DNA of 64,000 nt from Frankia sp. AiPa1 (GCF_023243075.1 NZ_JALKFZ020000004.1:62001-126000); one strand, 5' to 3'. Positions 53,629 through 62,402 are shown, counted from the first letter of the stretch. The notes: generated by a model not told the origin, from the sequence alone. Program-made: numbers and translations.

Positions 53629-54831
53629 GTGACAGGGACCGAGAATCCGCGGCCGCACCCCCCACGATCTGACGTCCCGCCATCGCCGGACGCTGCGGGG
53701 CCAGCGCCCGACTCATCGTCGCCCGCGGCGGGACCGCCGCTGTCACCCGAGCAGCCGCCTTCCGCGCTGTCACCGCCGCTGCCATCCGAGCAGCCGTCTT
53801 CCGCGCCGTCACCGCCGTCGTCACCGTCCGCACCGCCGCTGCCGTCACCCACACCGTCGAGCCCCGTGACCGGTGTGCCGGCCGTTGATGGGCCGGCATC
53901 TGGTTCGGCGGTGACTGGTTCGGCGGTGAACAGTCCACCGGCGAACCGCGCCGGGACGGGTGGTGCCGGGTTCCCGGCCGGACGCGAACGCCGCTATCCG
54001 CCGCCGGAGCAGATCCGTGGACCGGTGGTGGCTCGGCGTGGGCAGGTGGAGCGGTCCACCACCGACCAGCGATTGCTCGACACTCGTAGCCCCTCCGGCT
54101 TCGTGCACGCTGACCCGTGGCGTGTGCTGCGCATCCAGAGCGAGTTCGTCGAGGGCTTTGGCCTGCTCGCTGAACTGCCTCGGGCGGTGACCGTCTTCGG
54201 CTCGGCCAGGATCCGCCCGGACGACCCGGTCTACGCGCTCAGCCAGCGACTCGGCGCGGCGCTCGCCCGCGCTGGTTTCGCAGTGATCACCGGCGGGGGG
54301 CCGGGCGTGATGGAGGCTGTGAACCGGGGTGCTCAGGAGGCTGGCGGGCTGTCAGTGGGCCTCGGCATTGAGCTGCCATACGAGCAGCGGCTCAACGACT
54401 GGGTCGATCTCGGCGTCAGCTTTCGCTATTTCTTCGTCCGCAAGACGATGTTCGTGAAGTACGCGGAGGCGTTTGTCATCCTGCCCGGCGGGCTCGGCAC
54501 GCTCGACGAGTTGTTCGAGGCCCTCACTCTGGTCCAGACGGGCAAGGTCACTCGGTTCCCGGTCGTACTGATCGGTTCCGACTACTGGTCGGGCCTGCTC
54601 GACTGGCTACGCGCCACAGTCCTCGCCGCTGGGCTGATCAAGGAGGCCGACCTGCACATGATGTCGGTGACGGACGACGTTGACGAAGCCGTACGTATCG
54701 TCCACGCAGGCACCTCCGGCCACGGCGCTTCTGGCCACGGGGCAACGGGCAGTGGTGCCTCGGGCCAGGTCAGCCCGGACGGCGGTGTTTCGGGTTCAGA
54801 CGGCGGCCAGGCCGAGGGCAGACGACGATGA
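53629..54831 (+). CDS. LOG family (TIGR00730) Rossmann-fold protein with Pro-rich N terminus
   Basis: After about 130 Pro/Ser/Ala-rich residues, the lysine-decarboxylase-like fold appears: AVTVFGSARIRPDDPVYALS, GGGPGVMEAVNRGAQEAGG, then RKTMFVKYAEAFVILPGGLG and TLDELFEALTLVQTGK. The nucleotide-binding GGGPGVMEA and PGGLGTLDE motifs are intact; LOG enzymes are phosphoribohydrolases releasing cytokinin-type bases from N6-modified AMP. A His/Gly/Ser tail of about 40 residues ends the protein. The GTG at 53629 is 6 nt after a TATGGT box; another GTG lies at 53611. It overlaps the second LOG gene by 4 bp. Confidence 0.9.
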   Translation: MTGTENPRPHPPRSDVPPSPDAAGPAPDSSSPAAGPPLSPEQPPSALSPPLPSEQPSSAPSPPSSPSAPPLPSPTPSSPVTGVPAVDGPASGSAVTGSAVNSPPANRAGTGGAGFPAGRERRYPPPEQIRGPVVARRGQVERSTTDQRLLDTRSPSGFVHADPWRVLRIQSEFVEGFGLLAELPRAVTVFGSARIRPDDPVYALSQRLGAALARAGFAVITGGGPGVMEAVNRGAQEAGGLSVGLGIELPYEQRLNDWVDLGVSFRYFFVRKTMFVKYAEAFVILPGGLGTLDELFEALTLVQTGKVTRFPVVLIGSDYWSGLLDWLRATVLAAGLIKEADLHMMSVTDDVDEAVRIVHAGTSGHGASGHGATGSGASGQVSPDGGVSGSDGGQAEGRRR

Positions 54832-55430
54832 ACATCTGTGTGTACTGCGCGTCGTCGTCCGAGATCGACCTGACTCACATGGAGCTGGCAGCCGAGACCG
54901 GGACGGCGATCGCGCGCCGCGGGCACGCACTGGTCTCCGGCGGCGGCTCGGTGTCGTGCATGGGCGCCGTGGCTCGCGCGGCCCGGGCCGGCGGGGCGCG
55001 CACGATCGGGATCATCCCGGCGGCGTTGCACGCGCTGGAGGTCACCGACACCGACTCAGACGAGCTGATCGTCACCGCGACGATGCGGGAGCGCAAGGGC
55101 CTCATGGACGACCGGGCTGACGGCTTCCTCGCGCTTCCCGGCGGGCTCGGCACGCTGGAGGAGCTGCTGGAGATCTGGGTGGCGCGGGTGCTCGACCTGC
55201 ACACCAAGCCGGTCGTTGTGCTTGACCCGGACGGGGTGTTCGCGCACCTGCGCGCGCTCGTCGACTCACTGGTCGCCGCTGGCTTCGTCCGCCCCGCTGC
55301 CCGCGACACCGTGCGCTGGGCGAGCAGCGTGGCGGAGGCGTTTGAGTTTCTAGAGGCCGGACTGGAGCTGCGCGGCCCGAGCGCCGCGACGCCGTCACCT
55401 ACCGCGGACGAAATTGTTGAAGGCGAGTAG
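54828..55430 (+). CDS. LOG family (TIGR00730) protein, second copy
   Basis: The 200-residue protein begins MNICVYCASSSEIDLTHMEL and carries GGGSVSCMGAVARAARAGG, RERKGLMDDRADGFLALPGG and GTLEELLEIWVARVLDLHTK. This is the compact LOG form close to the cytokinin-activating enzymes; PGGLGTLEE is intact. The first motif has Ser and Cys where Gly and Leu are common (GGGxxGLMG). It overlaps the first LOG gene by 4 bp, so the two distinct types are made together. A mycobacterial LOG gene (Rv1205) occupies the same neighbourhood. Confidence 0.92.
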   Translation: MNICVYCASSSEIDLTHMELAAETGTAIARRGHALVSGGGSVSCMGAVARAARAGGARTIGIIPAALHALEVTDTDSDELIVTATMRERKGLMDDRADGFLALPGGLGTLEELLEIWVARVLDLHTKPVVVLDPDGVFAHLRALVDSLVAAGFVRPAARDTVRWASSVAEAFEFLEAGLELRGPSAATPSPTADEIVEGE

Positions 55431-55540
55431 CGACTGCGCCCACCATGCCCGCGTGGGCACGATGGCCAGATTTGCCAGGAGGGCCTCGCCGGTCTGGCCG
55501 GATCCGCCGATCCGCCAGGCCCCCGGCGGCGGGGGGACAG

Positions 55541-56440
55541 TCAGACGACGCCGCGACGGGCGACGGCGAGGTCGGTGTCGCCACGGATCGCCGAGACCAT
55601 ACGCAGCGTCCGGATTGTTGCCGCGACCTGGTGCGCGCGGAACACTCGGGCGCCGAGCCAGGCGCTCACCGCGGAGGCGGCAAGGGTGCCCTCCAGCCGT
55701 TCGTCGACGCCGGTGTCGAGCGTCTCACCGACGAAGTCCTTGTTCGACATGGCGACGAGTACCGGCCATCCCGTGGCAGCGAGTTCGGGTAGACGGCGGG
55801 TCGCCTCGAGGGAATGGCGGCTGTTCTTGCCGAAATCATGTCCCGGGTCGATGAGGATCGCCTCGGGGTGGACCCCCAGAGCTACCGCGCGTTCGGCGAG
55901 CTCCACCGTGGTCGTGATGATGTCGGCGACCACGTCGTCGTAGGTCATGCGGTGCGGGCGGGTGCGCGGCGGCAGATGCCCGGCATGGGTGCAGACGAGG
56001 CCGACGCCGTGTTCGGCGGCAACTTCGGCAAGGTTTGGGTCGACCCCACCCCACGCATCGTTGAGCAGGTCAGCGCCCTCGCCGGCGACGACCTGGCCGA
56101 CCTCGGCCCGCCAGGTGTCGACACTGATCACCACCTCCGGGTGCTGTGCGCGCACCGCCGCGACGAACCCGCCAACCCGGCGCAGCTCCTCGGCAGCGTC
56201 GATCTCCTCGCCCGGTGCCGCCTTCACCCCGCCGATATCGATGATCTCCGCTCCGTCGGCGACCGCCCGGTCGACCGCGGCGAGCGCATCGGCCGCGCCG
56301 TAGGTCGCTCCCCGGTCGAAGAACGAGTCCGGGGTGCGGTTCACGATCGCCATGACAACGAGCTCGCTCGGCGCGAACAGCCGCCTCCCCAACCGCAACG
56401 GCCGCTGTCCTTGCGCAGCCGTCGAGTTGCCTGCGGTCAT
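55541..56440 (-). CDS. Dihydropteroate synthase-like protein (FolP2 type)
   Basis: The TIM-barrel pterin-binding fold is seen from VMAIVNRTPDSFFDRGATYG, DGAEIIDIGGVKAAPGEEID, VISVDTWRAEVG and ILIDPGHDFGKNSRHSLE, to RAHQVAATIRTLRMVSAIRG. DHPS joins p-aminobenzoate to dihydropterin pyrophosphate. The position between a LOG gene and DivIVA-like/DUF3117 genes matches mycobacterial folP2 (Rv1207), a paralogue reported to lack DHPS activity, so the true function is open. It is convergent with the LOG pair and divergent from the DivIVA-like gene. Confidence 0.88.
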   Translation of the reverse strand: MTAGNSTAAQGQRPLRLGRRLFAPSELVVMAIVNRTPDSFFDRGATYGAADALAAVDRAVADGAEIIDIGGVKAAPGEEIDAAEELRRVGGFVAAVRAQHPEVVISVDTWRAEVGQVVAGEGADLLNDAWGGVDPNLAEVAAEHGVGLVCTHAGHLPPRTRPHRMTYDDVVADIITTTVELAERAVALGVHPEAILIDPGHDFGKNSRHSLEATRRLPELAATGWPVLVAMSNKDFVGETLDTGVDERLEGTLAASAVSAWLGARVFRAHQVAATIRTLRMVSAIRGDTDLAVARRGVV

Positions 56441-56625
56441 CGGGCTGCCGGCCTGGTCGGACTCGTCGTCGTGGTCGTGTCGGCTGGGCCCGAAGTCGCC
56501 GGCGAGTCGAGAGCTGGCCGGCGGAGGCGCTCAGAGGCGGCGGGGACGGCGTCCATCCGGCCAGCCTGCCAGATCAGGTGGGGTGCGCTCAGCTGTCCCA
56601 CGAGAGTCATGGCACGATCGATGGC

Positions 56626-57015
56626 GTGGTGCTCGCTGTCGAGATCGTCATTGTGGTCGCCGTCGTGTTCACCGTGGCTGCCCTGGCTGTGGGGCGCTTC
56701 GAACGGATGCGGCCTGCCCCGCCGGACAGCTCTTCGGTCGGCCTGCCCACCGGCGAGGTCACGGCTGGCGACGTCACCCGCACCCGGTTCGCGATGGCGC
56801 TGCGTGGATACCGGATGGCCGAGGTCGACGCCGTCCTGTTGCGCCTGGCCGACGAGCTGGCCTGGCGCGACGACGAGCTGGCCCGTCGGGACGAGGAACT
56901 TGTCCGCCTGGCGTCCTTCGCCCGCATCGGCGCGACGCGGGATGCGCAGGACCCTCCGGAACCGCCGGATGCGCCCGCCGATTCCGCCGACACCGCGGCC
57001 CGACCGCACGGCTGA
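56626..57015 (+). CDS. DivIVA-domain small membrane protein
   Basis: An N-terminal membrane helix (VVLAVEIVIVVAVVFTVAAL) is followed by RTRFAMALRGYRMAEVDAVL, the DivIVA N-terminal signature, and a short coiled coil of Glu/Asp/Arg (RLADELAWRDDELARRDEEL). The tail is Pro/Asp-rich. It corresponds by order and layout to mycobacterial Rv1209. Such proteins may localise at curved membrane or septa, which is an inference. The GTG at 56626 starts directly at the helix. Length is 129. Confidence 0.8.
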   Translation: MVLAVEIVIVVAVVFTVAALAVGRFERMRPAPPDSSSVGLPTGEVTAGDVTRTRFAMALRGYRMAEVDAVLLRLADELAWRDDELARRDEELVRLASFARIGATRDAQDPPEPPDAPADSADTAARPHG

Positions 57016-57273
57016 TCCCGCTCTCGCCGACCCGCTCTCGCCGCTATCACCTGTCCGCCAAGCCTCGCCCATCAGGCGCAGCGCGTTGGTGGGCCATCGG
57101 GGTGGATCACCTGATCGCGGCGGTCTGCACGACTCTCGACATCGGACACCCACTGTGCGCTGTCGACACCGGCGACCGTTGTGAATGCTCGGGGAGACGT
57201 GTTTCGGTTTGCGGTCCGGTCTACGGGATAATCGTCGCCAGACGCAGGTCCGACGGCAGGAAGAGGTGCACCG

Positions 57274-57441
57274 ATGGCGGCCATGAAGCCGCGGACGGGT
57301 GACGGTCCGCTCGAGGTGACCAAGGAGGGGCGCGGCATCGTCATGCGTGTCCCGCTGGAGGGGGGCGGTCGGCTCGTCGTGGAACTCACCGCCGACGAGG
57401 CGGGTGCGCTGGGGGACGCACTCAAGACCGCGGTCAGCTAG
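57274..57441 (+). CDS. DUF3117 small conserved actinobacterial protein
   Basis: This 55-codon gene encodes MAAMKPRTGDGPLEVTKE, then GRGIVMRVPLEGGGRLVVEL and TADEAGALGDALKTAVS. It is nearly the same as the protein I recall for mycobacterial Rv1211 and is conserved across actinobacteria (DUF3117); its function is unknown. The central Gly-rich strand pair and C-terminal helix suggest a small alpha/beta fold. AAGAGG lies 7-8 nt upstream of the ATG. The gene is easily missed because of its length. Confidence 0.92.
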   Translation: MAAMKPRTGDGPLEVTKEGRGIVMRVPLEGGGRLVVELTADEAGALGDALKTAVS

Positions 57442-57558
57442 CTCGCCGGTGCGCGCGCCACACGATCTTCGACGTACGACACTCGCCAGGCCACGCACGT
57501 CGCACCACGCACGCCACACCGTGCCGAGGGACGGTCGGTGCGCAGGAGGGTCGGTCGA

Positions 57559-57592
57559 ATGACTGGGCACGTCGCATGACTGGGCACGTCGC
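57559..57592. repeat. Exact 17-bp tandem duplication upstream of pepA
   Basis: ATGACTGGGCACGTCGC occurs at 57559-57575 and 57576-57592. The sequence resembles the pepA start itself (ATGACCGGGCA at 57610), so an ancestral start region may have been duplicated. Confidence 0.9.
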
Positions 57593-57609
57593 GTGAGGGG
57601 CCATGTCGA

Positions 57610-59688
57610 ATGACCGGGCAGGGGGCATCGGAGGCAACGACGTCGGGCTCGCACACGAGCCCGACAGGCTCGCTGGGACTGGGAGCCTCGGGTAGTGCGG
57701 CGGGGTCGCGGGGAGCGCGGGGCCCTGGCTCGGATCTGCCGCTGGCCGGGTTCACTGCCAGGCTTCCTGAGGTGGCCCTGAGCTCCGGGCGCGTCGGTGA
57801 CGTCGATGTGACCGCTGTCGCCGTCGTGCTTGCGGCGGGGGCGGATGGCCCGCGCTTCGACGACGACGCCCGGCAGGCAGGCGACGATCTCGGGGTCCAC
57901 CTGGATGCGCTCATCGAGTCGGAATCGTTGCGGGGAGACGCCGGCTCCGTACTGGCGGTGCCCCTCGCTGCGTCCCTGAATGCGGCCCCCGAGACCGTGA
58001 CCCCCAAAGGTGTGCCCTCGGACGGAGCTCTGACCGGTTCGAGGGCTGCGGCAGGGGATGCGAAAGCTGCGGCAGGGGAATCGCCGCGGCGGCTGTACGT
58101 GGTGGGCGTCGGTGCGGGGGAGCCCGGCGACTGGCGTGCTGCCGGCGCTGCACTCGCCCGACGCTCGGGGTCGGTTGGGCGGCTCGCCCTGGTTCCCGGC
58201 TCGGTGCTGTCGCCCATCGGGCTGCGTTCGCTCGCCGAAGGACTGGCCCTGGGCGGCTATCGCGTTGCTGGTCTGCTCGACCGAGTCGCCTCCCCTGGGG
58301 AGGCCCCAGGGGAGGGCGTTGCGTCGAGCTCCCGGCTCGAAGGTGGTGCGTCAACTGGGAACGGTGTGCCGACCGTCAGTGACGAATCGCCCGTCGAAGA
58401 TGCGCGGTGTGTCGCTGGTAAGCCGCCCGGAGCGGGTGCTCTCTGCGCCGGAGATGCGCCGTCCGGGGAAGGCGCGCCGCTCTCGCAGGGCAGCAGTATC
58501 GCTGGCGGCGGGGGGCTGCGTGAGGTCGTCGTGCTCGACGACGGGCTGGCGGACGATCCCGAGGCTCGGGCGGCGCTGCGAGCCGCGCGCACGGTGGGGA
58601 TTTCCGTGTGCATCGCACGCGATCTGGTGAACACTCCGAGTCTGCTGAAGTCGCCGCAATGGTTGGCCGAGCGGGCCGTGCGGATCGCGACCGCGGCCGG
58701 CCTCACCGCGCAGGTGCTCGAGCCGGCAGAGCTGGCCGAGCGGGGATTCGGGGGCCTGTGCGCAGTTGGCCGCGGCTCGCCGAGACCGCCGCGACTCGTC
58801 CGGATCGAGTATTTCGGACCGACAGCATCATCGCGGCCTGGCGAGGCTGTCGAATCACCCAGCGACGCGGACCCGGCCACGCTGGACCCGGCCAAGACCG
58901 GGTCCAGCGTGGCACAGCCGCATCGAGTCCTTGTCGGCAAGGGGATCACCTTCGACTCCGGGGGCCTGTCCCTCAAGCCACCGGGTTCGATGATCTCCAT
59001 GAAGACGGACATGGCCGGCGCTGCCGCCGTCCTCGGCGCGATGACCGCGCTGCCCTCTCTCGGCGTTCCCGGCCGGGTCACCGGCCTGCTGTGCCTGGCC
59101 GAGAACATGATCGGCGCTGCGGCGATGCGTCCCGGCGACGTCATCACCTGCTGGGGCGGGACGACCGTCGAGGTGCTCAACACTGATGCCGAGGGCAGGC
59201 TCGTGCTCGCCGACGCGCTCGCCTACGCGGCCGGTGAGCTCGGTGCGGACGTCCTGGTGGATCTGGCGACCCTGACCGGCGCGATCTCCGTTGCGCTCGG
59301 CCGGCGCACTGCCGGACTGTTCAGCTCAGATGACGATCTTGCGGCCGCCCTCGCCGCCGCTGCCGACAGCGCCGGGGAGAGGGTGTGGCGACTGCCGTTG
59401 ACCGCCGAGTACCGCCCGGCCCTCGATTCCCCGGTCGCGGACCTCACGAACATCGGTCGGGCCCTCGACGTCGGCGGTGGGTCGATCACTGCGGCCCTGT
59501 TCCTGCGCGAGTTCGCCGGCGGTCTCCCCTGGGCGCACCTCGACATCGCCGGTACCGCCCGCGCCGACGCGGACGATGGCGAGATAAGCCGGGGCGGCAC
59601 CGGCTGGGGCGTGCGCACCCTACTTGCCTGGCTTGCCCTGCCACCCGCTTCCGCATCCGCCGCCTCGGACGACCTTGCCCGCGTCTGA
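57610..59688 (+). CDS. pepA: Leucyl aminopeptidase (M17) with two large insertions
   Basis: The catalytic domain is intact: VGKGITFDSGGLSLKPPGSM with Lys444 and Asp449, Asp467 in MKTDMAG, and NTDAEGRL with Asp526, Glu528 and Arg530, equivalent to the bimetal site of Escherichia coli PepA. It removes N-terminal residues from peptides. Length 692 is far above the usual 480-510. Extra sequence lies in the N-terminal domain (about 225-300, Gly/Ser/Ala/Glu-rich) and just before the catalytic lysine (about 405-437). A perfect DNA hairpin lies in each insertion. GAGGGG 9 nt before ATG 57610 supports the start. A three-unit Ala-Ala-Gly repeat is near residues 138-156. Confidence 0.93.
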   Translation: MTGQGASEATTSGSHTSPTGSLGLGASGSAAGSRGARGPGSDLPLAGFTARLPEVALSSGRVGDVDVTAVAVVLAAGADGPRFDDDARQAGDDLGVHLDALIESESLRGDAGSVLAVPLAASLNAAPETVTPKGVPSDGALTGSRAAAGDAKAAAGESPRRLYVVGVGAGEPGDWRAAGAALARRSGSVGRLALVPGSVLSPIGLRSLAEGLALGGYRVAGLLDRVASPGEAPGEGVASSSRLEGGASTGNGVPTVSDESPVEDARCVAGKPPGAGALCAGDAPSGEGAPLSQGSSIAGGGGLREVVVLDDGLADDPEARAALRAARTVGISVCIARDLVNTPSLLKSPQWLAERAVRIATAAGLTAQVLEPAELAERGFGGLCAVGRGSPRPPRLVRIEYFGPTASSRPGEAVESPSDADPATLDPAKTGSSVAQPHRVLVGKGITFDSGGLSLKPPGSMISMKTDMAGAAAVLGAMTALPSLGVPGRVTGLLCLAENMIGAAAMRPGDVITCWGGTTVEVLNTDAEGRLVLADALAYAAGELGADVLVDLATLTGAISVALGRRTAGLFSSDDDLAAALAAAADSAGERVWRLPLTAEYRPALDSPVADLTNIGRALDVGGGSITAALFLREFAGGLPWAHLDIAGTARADADDGEISRGGTGWGVRTLLAWLALPPASASAASDDLARV
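58289..58315. repeat. Perfect 12-bp inverted repeat inside pepA
   Basis: CCTCCCCTGGGG (58289-58300) and CCCCAGGGGAGG (58304-58315) are separated by AGG. The DNA encodes part of the first nonconserved insertion. Confidence 0.9.
58876..58913. repeat. Perfect 16-bp inverted repeat inside pepA
   Basis: Arms at 58876-58891 (GCCACGCTGGACCCGG) and 58898-58913 flank the 6-nt loop CCAAGA. It falls in the second nonconserved insertion, 25 bp before the codon of the catalytic lysine. Confidence 0.95.
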
Positions 59689-59711
59689 GGACGTACGTCT
59701 CCGGCCGGCGG

Positions 59712-60083
59712 TCAGGGGGCGGCAGGCGAGCTGGTGGGCAGGGCGGCGAGCTGGTCGCGGGCCCATCGGAGGCTGTCGTGCTCGGACATCACGGCTGGCC
59801 AGCCGGCGAGCGCTGCGTCGATCATGCCTCGTTCGGCGACCGCGAGGATCTCCACGCGCAGCGCGCTGATGTCCACCTGTTCGACGTCGAGCTGGTCGAG
59901 GTAGCGCGCGAAAATCCCGCCGGGATGTGGTTCGCGGACCGCGTAGATCTCGCCCGTGTCCGCGACCCAGTTCAGCCGGTAGGTGCTGTGGCTATCCCGA
60001 TGATCCGTCCAACCGTCACCGAACGGGACCTCCACCGAGGACTGCCGCCGAGGGTCGGCGCGGTAGAACTCGCGAATGTTCAT
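59712..60083 (-). CDS. Conserved hypothetical protein, about 123 residues
   Basis: I do not recognise a named family. The sequence starts MNIREFYRADPRRQSSVEV, includes GWTDHRDSHSTYRLNWVADT and GEIYAVREPHP, and ends with helices (VEILAVAERGMIDAALAGWP). It is acidic-to-neutral with balanced composition, unlike the Arg/Pro-rich spurious frames nearby, and GAGAGGA lies upstream of the ATG at 60083, so it is probably real. It has no signal or membrane segment. It lies convergent to pepA and downstream of the disordered membrane protein gene, possibly in its transcript. Confidence 0.75.
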   Translation of the reverse strand: MNIREFYRADPRRQSSVEVPFGDGWTDHRDSHSTYRLNWVADTGEIYAVREPHPGGIFARYLDQLDVEQVDISALRVEILAVAERGMIDAALAGWPAVMSEHDSLRWARDQLAALPTSSPAAP

Positions 60084-60134
60084 GGTGTCATCCTCTCCCA
60101 CGCCCCCGCCGGGTAATCGGGAGACGACGCAAGC

Positions 60135-62087
60135 TCAGCCGGCCAGGCGCGTCAGGGCCGTCTCGTAGCCCCTTGCCTGCGTGTCCGTGAGGACCAGGGA
60201 CACCCGCAGCACGATCGCACCCCGCCGGTAGACGTGTTCGGCTACCAGATCATGGCCGGTGGTGACGGTGAGGAGTCCGCGGGCACGGCGCTGGGCGGAG
60301 GACACATCGGAGAAGACCTCGATCGCCCCACCTCGCTCGATGGCACCGGCCGGGGCGCCCCGCACCTCGTTCGAGCCCACTCGGGTGTCGCGGAAGGCCA
60401 CCCGGCTCGTGTAGCCGCCGGAGGTGCCGAGCAGATGATCCGGGTCGGTGGCCGCGGTGTAGACCTTGGTGGTGCGTAGGGGAAGGCCGGCCGCTCGCAG
60501 CTGGATCGCTACCTGCTCGGCGGTGCCGGCGGTGAGTCCCTGCCCCGCTGCGCCACTGCCGTCGGCAGCTGCCGCACCGCCGCTCGGGCCGGCCGAACTG
60601 GTCGATCCGCCGGCCGGGTCGGCAGGCGCACCGGTGGCCGCGGTCGGGGTTGGGCTCGGGCTCGGGTCGGCGGCCGCGTGGTGCCGGTGCGCCGGTCCGA
60701 CCAGCAGGTTCAGGACGTAGCCGGCAGCTCCAGCGAGCAGCGCCACCAGCAGGATGATCGCAAGATAGGGCAGCAGGCTTCCCCGCGCGCCCGACGGTGC
60801 GCCAGCCGCACCCCGGCTGGAGGCCGCGCCCGGATCTGGGACGCCGTGCCTGCCCGCGACCCGGCCCGCTGCTGGGGACGGATGGGGAACATACGGCCGG
60901 TACGGGACGGGCGTGTCCACGCGATCGGTCGCGGGGTGGTCCCACTGGGATTGTGGGCCGGTAGGCGCGTCGTCCAGGTCGTCCCCGTACCCGCGTCCGT
61001 CGACTCCGGTCGGTCCGCGAACCGGGCGAGACTCCGGGCGGGACCGGTACTGCCCGGTGGCGACGTGGGTCGGGGGACGCCGGCCGTGGGACGTCTGCGG
61101 TTCATGGGGCGCCGAGGCGGCACGGTAGGAATCGCCGGCGCGGTGAGGCGGAGTGTCCTCACGTGGTCCGTGCCCGGCGGGGGACGCCCAGTCCCGCTCT
61201 CGATACTGTGGGCGGTCGCCATAACGGTCACCGCCGGGGTTCCGGTCGTCATTGGCGTTGCGGCCGCCGCCGAAGCGGTCGTCGTCCGGGTACCGGTCGT
61301 GGCGAGAGGAACGCCTGTCCCCAAAGTGCTCGTCCCCGTAGCGGTCGTCGCCGGCAGGCTGGTCCCCGCCGGCAAGGCGGTGATCGGCGGGGTAGGGGTC
61401 AGCCCAGCCGTCCTCGGGTTCGCTACGGCGGAACGCGGCGCTGTCACGGGAGCCGGTTTCGGTGCCGTGTCGTGATCGTTCCCGGTCGGTGGGACGGCCC
61501 GGGCGACCATGGTCGGCCGCCGGGCCGCGCTGCGCCAGATGATCGTCGTGAACGGAGGCGCCGTCGTTCCGGCCGGTGCTGCCGTTCCAGTCTGTGGAGT
61601 CGTCCCATTCAGGGTGGCTGTCCCGCCGGCCATCGGGCCCGTACTGGTCAGCGGCTGGCGCTGGGGCGATCCACTGGTCCCGGCTGCCGCGCGGATCGCT
61701 GTTGTCGTACCGATCGCCGCCGGGTGGGACTCCGCCCTCCCAGGACTCGCCGTCGACCGGGCGGGCGTGAGCGGAGCGGGCGGTACGGCCGCGGGGGCGC
61801 GGACGATGATCGGACGTGTCGAACTCGGATTCGGAGTGCGAGCCGAGCTCGGAGGGGTATGCGGGGGGATATTCGTATGGGTAGCCGTCGCGAACCTGGT
61901 TATGGGCGGGACGGCCATCGAGAGGGTCGGGTTCGAGGTACCGGTCGGTGGCGTCGGGGTGGTGTCCGTCACGCGGCTGGGGAGCACTCAGGTGGTGATG
62001 GCTGTCGTGGGCTGCCGCGGCGCCGCCGTGACCGGCATGTCCGCCGAAGTCCTCGTGGCGCCGGTCTTCCCGGGCGGCCGGTGCCAT
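60135..62087 (-). CDS. Membrane protein with a 430-residue disordered Asp/Arg-rich cytoplasmic region
   Basis: This 650-residue protein is not recognised. Residues 1-430 are low-complexity, rich in Asp, Arg, Gly, Pro, Tyr, His and Ser, with runs such as DDRYGDEHFGDRRSSRHD. One membrane helix follows (about 437-462, LPYLAIILLVALLAGAAGYV), then a Ser/Thr/Pro/Ala linker and an extracytoplasmic domain of about 130 residues (VAIQLRAAGLPLRTTKVYTA, then LLTVTTGHDLVAEHVYRRGA). The folded outer domain suggests a sensor or binding function, and the charged inner tail could interact with cytoplasmic partners. The ATG at 62087 has GGGAAG 5 nt upstream. Confidence 0.75.
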   Translation of the reverse strand: MAPAAREDRRHEDFGGHAGHGGAAAAHDSHHHLSAPQPRDGHHPDATDRYLEPDPLDGRPAHNQVRDGYPYEYPPAYPSELGSHSESEFDTSDHRPRPRGRTARSAHARPVDGESWEGGVPPGGDRYDNSDPRGSRDQWIAPAPAADQYGPDGRRDSHPEWDDSTDWNGSTGRNDGASVHDDHLAQRGPAADHGRPGRPTDRERSRHGTETGSRDSAAFRRSEPEDGWADPYPADHRLAGGDQPAGDDRYGDEHFGDRRSSRHDRYPDDDRFGGGRNANDDRNPGGDRYGDRPQYRERDWASPAGHGPREDTPPHRAGDSYRAASAPHEPQTSHGRRPPTHVATGQYRSRPESRPVRGPTGVDGRGYGDDLDDAPTGPQSQWDHPATDRVDTPVPYRPYVPHPSPAAGRVAGRHGVPDPGAASSRGAAGAPSGARGSLLPYLAIILLVALLAGAAGYVLNLLVGPAHRHHAAADPSPSPTPTAATGAPADPAGGSTSSAGPSGGAAAADGSGAAGQGLTAGTAEQVAIQLRAAGLPLRTTKVYTAATDPDHLLGTSGGYTSRVAFRDTRVGSNEVRGAPAGAIERGGAIEVFSDVSSAQRRARGLLTVTTGHDLVAEHVYRRGAIVLRVSLVLTDTQARGYETALTRLAG

Positions 62088-62402
62088 CCACTTCCCATCG
62101 TGTCGATATATCCCGCTCGACGGGCACACTACGCGCTTGTTCCCAGAATCCTCCGGACTGGGCATAAGCCGGCGTGATCGGATGCGCCACTGTCGTGTGG
62201 CTGTGGGCCTCCCGATGCAGCTGTGTGGAGGGCGGCGTGGCACGCTCCCGATCGTCAGGTGCTCGGGCCCGTCCCTTCGGGAGGTGGCAGTCACCGAGAG
62301 CACCCGTCAGCACGAAAGGTAACTATGATGACGCTGAGCGTTAACGATCGGGGGCGGCCGATGCTCGCCCGGTGCGTGCGGCGAGGGCTGGCCCGGCGAG
62401 AG
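62088..62402. other. Intergenic region upstream of the disordered membrane protein gene
   Basis: About 315 bp, less GC-rich near 62100-62200. It should hold the reverse-strand promoter of the 62087 gene. No gene, hairpin or repeat stands out. Confidence 0.4.
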
